Of a stretch of 64,000 nucleotides of DNA, positions 59,913-64,000 are shown one piece after another. Under the pieces are notes generated by a model. The model was not told the DNA's origin. It ran no database searches and saw only the letters and a list, made by a program, of their open reading frames with translations. The first letter of the stretch is position 1. Every line of letters starts with the position of its first letter. The stretch is from positions 1,240,001-1,304,000 of the forward strand of contig CAWJGZ010000002.1 of NCBI GenBank assembly GCA_963842505.1, given 5' to 3'. The stretch is from PALSA-129 sp963842505. Lineage in GTDB: Bacteria > Acidobacteriota > Terriglobia > Bryobacterales > Bryobacteraceae. The position numbers and the translations under genes were made by a program.

Positions 59913-59976
59913 ACTGGCCTCCATAGCCTGGCATGCCGCCAGACGCTAAGTCTGAAACTCTGTTTTCATGCGACCA

Positions 59977-60354
59977 CTACCGGGGAACAGTATCACCGGC
60001 ATGTGTCGAGTAAGTCTTGATGGAAGCTTGATGTTTTTTTGACGAAAGGTTGACTGGTAGGGCAAACGCTCGCGGGAAAGTTCCCGGACCAGCGCGCCAG
60101 GCCCAGATCCCGGAGGCATGATTCAGCAGAATCGGCGTGCCGCCCTGCTCGACGAACTCCTTCAACGCCGCCGCGCCTTTAACGCCCGAGCCGCCCACGT
60201 ACTCCCGCGGCATCGAGCCGGTCCGGTGCCCGTTGACGATCGGCTCGCGCGCCTGATCGGGAATGACGATCGTGTCGAGACGCTGCTTCAGTTTGTCCCC
60301 GAGGGCGCTGAACAGAAAACGATTGGAAAGCGGCCGCGGGCAAGTTTTACGCAA
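59977..60354 (-). pseudogene. Remnant of an M14 zinc carboxypeptidase-type gene (C-terminal part)
   Basis: The frame reads Ala-Leu-Gly-Asp-Lys-Leu-Lys-Gln-Arg-Leu-Asp-Thr-Ile-Val-Ile-Pro-Asp-Gln, Gly-Ser-Met-Pro-Arg-Glu-Tyr-Val-Gly-Gly and Ala-Leu-Lys-Glu-Phe-Val-Glu-Gln-Gly-Gly-Thr. I know this combination from the post-catalytic domain of large secreted M14-type peptidases of Acidobacteriota. The catalytic domain is absent, and after about residue 90 the sequence drifts into unrelated residues, so a second lesion is likely. Not expected to make a functional protein. Confidence 0.6.
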
Positions 60355-60487
60355 AGATTACTGCGTCCAGCCGATAAGCAACAACGTAGGTTGGGCTGGT
60401 CCAGCCTGCATCAAACTCGATTGCGGACGGGACCGGCGGGTGCGTCCGCTCTCGGGTCAATGCCTTCAGTGGAGGAAGAACGAACTT

Positions 60488-61396
60488 ATGCGTGCGTTGA
60501 CAATAATTCGCGGCGGGCTGCTTCCCATTTTGCTATTGACATACCCGGCAACCGCCTCTGAACACGACGGCAGCGTCTACCCGATGGGCGCTGAAACCGT
60601 CCTGCCGGGCCTGACTGCGGCCCCTGGTCAGACGATGTTTTCCGTATTCACGGCGTTCTATCAGGTCAACTCGCTCATGAATTCAGAGGGCCATAACGGG
60701 GTGCCCGGGTTTCACCTCGACCTTGAGGCCGTCGCATTTAAGCTGGACCACAATTGGGGCGTGCGGCTCCTGGGGGGATCTCTGGTGAGTGAGGTCGCCC
60801 TGCCCCTGGAATCTGAGAGCGTAACGACGCCCGCGGGCATTGTAAGCAAGACGGGATTCTCGAACGCAGAGATTCGTGCGGCTTCCCTTGCATACCAGAA
60901 GGGCGCGTGGCATTGGTGGTACGGCCTGGACGTTGTTCCACCGGCATTTCAATACAGGAAGAACGATGCCCTGAATATTGGACAGCACAACTGGGCCATC
61001 GCGCCGCTGGGGGCCTTTTCATGGCTCCCGAATCGGGGACAGACGGAGGTCAGTTCCCGGTTCATGTACATCGTGAACTACACAGATCCTGATACGAATT
61101 ACCGGTCCGGCAATGAGTTCATATGGGAATTCGATGCCATGCGGAATATCACTCGAATGATCGCCGTCGGCGTGAATGGCTACTGTTACAAACAGACCAC
61201 CAATGATCTGCAGAACACTGCGATCGCCGCGGACGGCAATCGCGGTCGCGACGTGGCCATCGGTCCCGAACTGCGTGTGCGGGTCGGGCATGAAGTTCTG
61301 ATCGCAAAGTACCAAAGAGATACGCTGGTGGAAAACAGGCCGAGTGGGAACATGTTCTGGTTCCAGGTGGGAGTGCCGCTCGGGCGGCACGAGTAG
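60488..61396 (+). CDS. Outer-membrane-type protein of the Phenol_MetA_deg family
   Basis: A 302-residue exported protein. The ATG at 60488 has GGAGG upstream. A signal peptide (Ile-Ile-Arg-Gly-Gly-Leu-Leu-Pro-Ile-Leu-Leu-Leu) ends Ala-Thr-Ala-Ser. The start of the mature part, Tyr-Pro-Met-Gly-Ala-Glu-Thr-Val-Leu-Pro-Gly-Leu, and the many alternating aromatic strands are typical of pfam Phenol_MetA_deg, beta-barrel-like proteins sometimes encoded in aromatic-degradation clusters. The C-terminus Val-Gly-Val-Pro-Leu-Gly-Arg-His-Glu lacks the usual final Phe. No degradation genes are near. It is intact amid decayed neighbours. Confidence 0.82.
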   Translation: MRALTIIRGGLLPILLLTYPATASEHDGSVYPMGAETVLPGLTAAPGQTMFSVFTAFYQVNSLMNSEGHNGVPGFHLDLEAVAFKLDHNWGVRLLGGSLVSEVALPLESESVTTPAGIVSKTGFSNAEIRAASLAYQKGAWHWWYGLDVVPPAFQYRKNDALNIGQHNWAIAPLGAFSWLPNRGQTEVSSRFMYIVNYTDPDTNYRSGNEFIWEFDAMRNITRMIAVGVNGYCYKQTTNDLQNTAIAADGNRGRDVAIGPELRVRVGHEVLIAKYQRDTLVENRPSGNMFWFQVGVPLGRHE

Positions 61397-61429
61397 CGAT
61401 GCACCGGGGTGCGGTCAATGCGCCAGAGG

Positions 61430-61606
61430 AACACTCCGAACTGCCGGAGGTATCGCACCAGCAGGCGGTGGCGCTGGATGGCGCGGCAGTTGCCCTCTTT
61501 GTAATGACAGTCTCCGGAGTGGCAGGCTAGCACCAGGACCCCGTCGGCGCCTTTTCGATATGCCTGGGGAATGAACTGGGGGGCGACCCGGCCGCTGGAT
61601 TGACAG
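61430..61606 (-). pseudogene. Remnant of an MvhD-like hydrogenase/heterodisulfide-reductase iron-sulfur subunit
   Basis: A minus-strand frame reads Ser-Gly-Arg-Val-Ala-Pro-Gln-Phe, then Gly-Ala-Asp-Gly-Val-Leu-Val-Leu-Ala-Cys-His-Ser-Gly-Asp-Cys-His-Tyr-Lys-Glu-Gly-Asn-Cys, then Arg-Arg-type helix to Tyr-Leu-Arg-Gln-Phe-Gly-Val. The Cys-His-x-Gly-Asp-Cys-His-Tyr segment is diagnostic for MvhD, the [2Fe-2S] subunit joining hydrogenase to heterodisulfide reductase. The first Cys region and the C-terminal third are lost; no start is present. It indicates a former anaerobic electron-transfer gene set. Confidence 0.75.
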
Positions 61607-61651
61607 CGCTTCCGCCCAGGCTGCCGCCGGACCAGACCAGACCAGCAGACG

Positions 61652-61834
61652 CCGGTGAATGTCCGCTTCGTCGGCGCCGACTACTTCCGCACGCTCGGCT
61701 TCCCGCTGCTGGCCGGCCGGAGTTTCAGTGGCAGCGACCGAAACCGCAAGGTGTCAGTCGTCTTGGTGGCGTGCCTGATCCCGGCCCGCCGCGCAACCCG
61801 CGTGGACCCGCTGACCGGCCTGAGATATGAATGA
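61652..61834 (+). pseudogene. Internally deleted remnant of an ADOP/MacB-type ABC permease
   Basis: A 60-codon frame joins two parts of a permease: Asn-Val-Arg-Phe-Val-Gly-Ala-Asp-Tyr-Phe-Arg-Thr-Leu-Gly-Phe-Pro-Leu-Leu-Ala-Gly from the periplasmic domain, and Ile-Pro-Ala-Arg-Arg-Ala-Thr-Arg-Val-Asp-Pro-Leu-Thr-Gly-Leu-Arg-Tyr-Glu, the standard C-terminus. The hundreds of residues normally between them are missing, so it arose by internal deletion. Such permeases are very abundant in Acidobacteriota. Confidence 0.8.
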
Positions 61835-61973
61835 GCCCGCGCGTGCCTGATCGTAGCGCCGTGCAGGTGTGCTCGGGAATGTGCTGGCGCACGGCTTTGT
61901 GCGCGTCGGTTCTTTCGTTGCCGCCGGAGTTGGCTTCCGATAGTCACGGTTTTCACCGCCGGAGCTACCGCCG

Positions 61974-63701
61974 TTACCGGAGCACATCCCGCAGCTTTAA
62001 CGTGCGAATCAACCGCCGCAGCGAATTGGGATGGAGGTTCAGAAGGTCAGCCGCGCGGTCGTGGACGCCCCCCGCTTCGCGCCAGGCCGCCATGATCGCC
62101 TGGCGCTTGGTCGCCGTAATGGACGATTGCAGCGCTCCCGGCACTTCCGGGATGGCCGCCGCCTCCAGGACGGTCTCCGGCAAGTCCTCCGCCAGCAGGG
62201 TGTCGGACTGCCCCAGCACCACCGCGCGCTCGATCGCGTTTTCCAGTTCTCGTATGTTCCCCGGCCAGGAGTAATTCATCAGGTACCGCTCTGCTTCTGC
62301 CGATATTCCGGCGACACGGCGGCGGCATCGTGCAGCGGAAAGATTCAAAAAGTAACGCGCCAGCGCGGGAATATCGTCGCGCCGGTCGCGCAGCGGCGGG
62401 ACGCTCAGTGCCACGACGTTGAGACGGTGGAACAGATCTTCGCGAAACGCGCCGCGCCGGGCCTCGGCCGCGAGATCGCGATTGGTGGCGGCGAGTAGCC
62501 GGATGTCCAGCTTCAACGTATGGGTGCCTCCTACACGCTCGAACTCGCGTTCTTGCAGCACGCGCAGCAGCTTGGCCTGCAGCGTCACGGGCAGTTCGCC
62601 GATTTCGTCCAGGAACACGGTGCCGCCCTGCGCGATTTCGAGTTTGCCCTTCTTTTGGGCCATGGCGCCGGTGAACGAGCCTTTTTCGTGACCGAACAAC
62701 TCGCTCTCCAGCAGCGTCTCGGTGAGCGTCGCGCAGTTGATCGCCACAAAAGGCTTCGACGATCGCCCGCTCTGCCGGTGCAGCGCGCGCGCCACCAGTT
62801 CCTTGCCGGTGCCGCTTTCTCCGAGGATGAGGACCGGCGTGTCCTGCGGCGCCACGCGCTCGACCATCCGCAGCAGTTTGCAGACCGCCGGGCTCTCTCC
62901 CACCATGCCGGTCTCTCCCGCACCCAGCCGGTCCAGCAGCGAGGCATTCTCGGCCAGCAAACGCTCGAGCTGGCGCACATTCTCAAGTGCCGCCGCGGCC
63001 ACCGTTCCGATGGCACTCAGAGTGTCCCGATGGTCGGACAGATTCACTGCCTCTTTGGCCGGGAACCAGGCCGCCAGCAATCCGGCAATTTCACCGCGCA
63101 CGTAGAGCGCCAGCGCCACCACGCGCGCGGCCGGTTCCACCACCGCGCCTTCGCGGCAGACGCGCCCGATCAATTGGTGGAGCGGGCCCGCCGCGACTTG
63201 GTCACCTGCAGCCGCGCGCAACTCGTCGGCATCGCGGCCCAGCAGGACGGCGCCTTTGCGGCACGGCACCATATCGGCGATGAGCCGCACGATCTGGTCC
63301 GCAATGATAGACCGGTGGCCGCCGGCCGACATAGCCAGCGCGCGAAACAGGAACAGCAGCGAACAGGCGCGCAACAACGCGTGCTGCTGGGAATCAGCCG
63401 GCAACACCACCGGGTCCTCACGGTAGACCAGCACCGTGTCGCAGATGCTCACCTGGTCGCCGGGCTCCAGGCAATGCCGTGTGATGCGCATTCCATTGAC
63501 ATATGTCCCCACGCAGGAGCGGTGGTCCACAATGTGAAAGCGGCCGTCCTCCAATCGCACGGTGCAGTGTTCCGGTGCGGCATCCGCTTCCGCCAGCCGG
63601 ATCTGGGCCGATGGCGCGCTGCCGACACGCACATCGCCACTCCCGAGCGGAAAGCTCTCGCCCAGCAAGGGCCCATCCACCGCGATGAACTCGGCTTCCA
63701 T
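61974..63701 (-). CDS. FHA-domain sigma-54-dependent transcriptional activator
   Basis: A 575-residue enhancer-binding protein. Residues 4-95 form an FHA domain (Val-Arg-Val-Gly-Ser-Ala-Pro, Pro-Glu-His-Cys-Thr-Val, Val-Gly-Thr-Tyr-Val-Asn-Gly), which binds phosphothreonine peptides. Residues about 125-250 look GAF-like. The AAA+ domain has Walker A Gly-Glu-Ser-Gly-Thr-Gly-Lys (294-300), the sigma-54 contact loop Gly-Ser-Phe-Thr-Gly-Ala (341-346, Ser instead of the usual Ala), and Walker B Val-Phe-Leu-Asp-Glu-Ile. A Fis-type helix-turn-helix ends the protein. It is controlled by a Ser/Thr-phosphorylation signal, not by a response-regulator receiver. It is divergent from a sigma-54 promoter and paired palindromes. 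Confidence 0.95.
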   Translation of the reverse strand: MEAEFIAVDGPLLGESFPLGSGDVRVGSAPSAQIRLAEADAAPEHCTVRLEDGRFHIVDHRSCVGTYVNGMRITRHCLEPGDQVSICDTVLVYREDPVVLPADSQQHALLRACSLLFLFRALAMSAGGHRSIIADQIVRLIADMVPCRKGAVLLGRDADELRAAAGDQVAAGPLHQLIGRVCREGAVVEPAARVVALALYVRGEIAGLLAAWFPAKEAVNLSDHRDTLSAIGTVAAAALENVRQLERLLAENASLLDRLGAGETGMVGESPAVCKLLRMVERVAPQDTPVLILGESGTGKELVARALHRQSGRSSKPFVAINCATLTETLLESELFGHEKGSFTGAMAQKKGKLEIAQGGTVFLDEIGELPVTLQAKLLRVLQEREFERVGGTHTLKLDIRLLAATNRDLAAEARRGAFREDLFHRLNVVALSVPPLRDRRDDIPALARYFLNLSAARCRRRVAGISAEAERYLMNYSWPGNIRELENAIERAVVLGQSDTLLAEDLPETVLEAAAIPEVPGALQSSITATKRQAIMAAWREAGGVHDRAADLLNLHPNSLRRLIRTLKLRDVLR

Positions 63702-63727
63702 GACTGGTAGGCCAGTTTATCAGGATG

Positions 63728-63743
63728 TGAACCGCCGGGTTCA
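63728..63743. promoter_or_regulatory. Palindromic operator copy 1: TGAAC-N6-GTTCA
   Basis: A perfect 5+5 inverted repeat with a 6-base centre (cgccgg). It lies 27 bp upstream of the activator start and about 120 bp before the -24 element of the facing promoter, the usual place for an upstream activating sequence. Confidence 0.75.
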
Positions 63744-63750
63744 GCCGGGG

Positions 63751-63766
63751 TGAACCACGTAGTTCA
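63751..63766. promoter_or_regulatory. Palindromic operator copy 2: TGAAC-N6-GTTCA
   Basis: Same arms as copy 1 around cacgta; centres are 23 bp apart, about two helix turns, so two dimers would bind on one face. A weaker third copy (tgaac-N6-ggtcc) is at 63825-63840. Confidence 0.75.
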
Positions 63767-63861
63767 TTTTCGTGGTCTTGACGGCGTGGCTGGGATGGCG
63801 CCGCCATGTGTTTTCAGAGCCTTGTGAACGGCGCCGGTCCTCACGAGAGGTCTGGCAGCGG

Positions 63862-63879
63862 TTGGCACGCGGGATGCAT
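63862..63879 (+). promoter_or_regulatory. Sigma-54 (-24/-12) promoter
   Basis: ttggcacg-cggg-atgcat matches the consensus TTGGCACG-N4-TTGC with one mismatch. GG (63864-63865) and GC (63876-63877) are exactly 10 bases apart. Transcription would begin near 63889, about 44 bp before the ATG of the downstream gene. Confidence 0.85.
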
Positions 63880-63932
63880 AATGACACGCCGTAGTCGGGA
63901 ACGCAGCAGCGAACCCGAAGGAGGGTGCGACA

Positions 63933-64000
63933 ATGAAGAGCTTAACGACGAAATTGATGATCGCGGCGGCCGCTCTGGTCGCGGCCGGCGCTGCTTCAGC
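63933..64000 (+). CDS. 5' end of an exported protein gene, cut by the window edge
   Basis: The ATG follows AAGGAGGG with 7 bases between. The visible 22 codons are a signal peptide (Lys-Ser-Leu-Thr-Thr-Lys-Leu-Met-Ile-Ala-Ala-Ala-Ala-Leu-Val-Ala-Ala-Gly-Ala-Ala-Ser). It has its own sigma-54 promoter and is almost surely the main target of the divergent FHA-type activator. The product cannot be identified from what is present. Confidence 0.85.
   Translation, partial: MKSLTTKLMIAAAALVAAGAAS

Noticed and set aside
1..64000. tRNA, rRNA, CRISPR arrays, replication origin
   Set aside because: Reading both strands I found no T-loop/anticodon arrangement, rRNA segment, regularly spaced repeat array or DnaA-box cluster that I could support.

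Overview
This is a GC-rich bacterial chromosome segment. The gene set points to an Acidobacteriota member, probably of the Solibacter/Bryobacter group. The pointers are an Oar-type TonB-dependent receptor with a carboxypeptidase-like N-terminal domain, remnants of ADOP/MacB-type permeases, many secreted amidohydrolases and peptidases, a fused MFS/spermidine-synthase protein, and a radical SAM protein with a CUAEP tail. The taxonomic call is inferred from gene content; no rRNA or tRNA gene was seen.

Layout. 1-7 kb: a lipoprotein, an NAD(P)-binding protein, a cupin, a secreted nucleoside hydrolase beside the remnant of a sugar transporter, an M20 amidohydrolase and a cyclopropane-fatty-acid synthase-like enzyme. 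7.1-8.7 kb: an intact insertion sequence with ends starting TGTCG and a 17-bp flanking duplication. 8.8-14.2 kb: two broken secreted-enzyme genes (a HEMGH metallopeptidase with a frameshift and a nonsense codon; a frameshifted serine hydrolase) around an NmrA-like gene. 14.2-30.6 kb: secreted or membrane accessory genes (GH36-like glycosidase, fused MFS/spermidine synthase, FMN-dependent oxidase, two amidohydrolases, Oar-like receptor, CapA-like protein) and an unusual HTH / solute-binding-like / GNAT fusion. 30.7-45.5 kb: mostly conserved housekeeping genes (DsbD-TlpA fusion, plsX-rpmF-yceD, Ser/Thr kinase, guaB, LpxL-like acyltransferase, moaA, nadA). Within this stretch lies a tight four-gene operon of two thymidylate-kinase-like proteins, SixA and a DUF2252 protein. 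At 44.1-45.5 kb is a B12-type radical SAM gene whose apparent TGA stop is best read as selenocysteine. 45.5-56.3 kb: a zinc-ribbon protein, an EVE-domain protein, a TMTC-like membrane protein, and a five-gene efflux operon (TolC, adaptor, RND pump, two secreted beta-propellers). 56.4-61.8 kb: a decayed zone with fragments of a histidine kinase, an M14 peptidase, an MvhD-like subunit and an ADOP permease, mixed with intact genes (8-heme cytochrome c, proC, a secreted barrel protein, a Phenol_MetA_deg-type protein). 62-64 kb: an FHA-domain sigma-54 activator, divergent from a gene cut by the window end. Between them are two identical-spaced palindromes and a -24/-12 promoter.

Most notable signals. 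(1) The radical SAM gene: ...Trp-Tyr-Cys-TGA-Ala-Glu-Pro followed at once by a perfect 9-bp hairpin, the signature of a CUAEP-tail selenoprotein. (2) The 698-residue HTH / solute-binding-like / GNAT fusion, whose architecture I do not recognise from a described system. (3) The kinase-like / SixA / DUF2252 operon. (4) The complete sigma-54 control region at the right edge. (5) The insertion sequence with a long target duplication.
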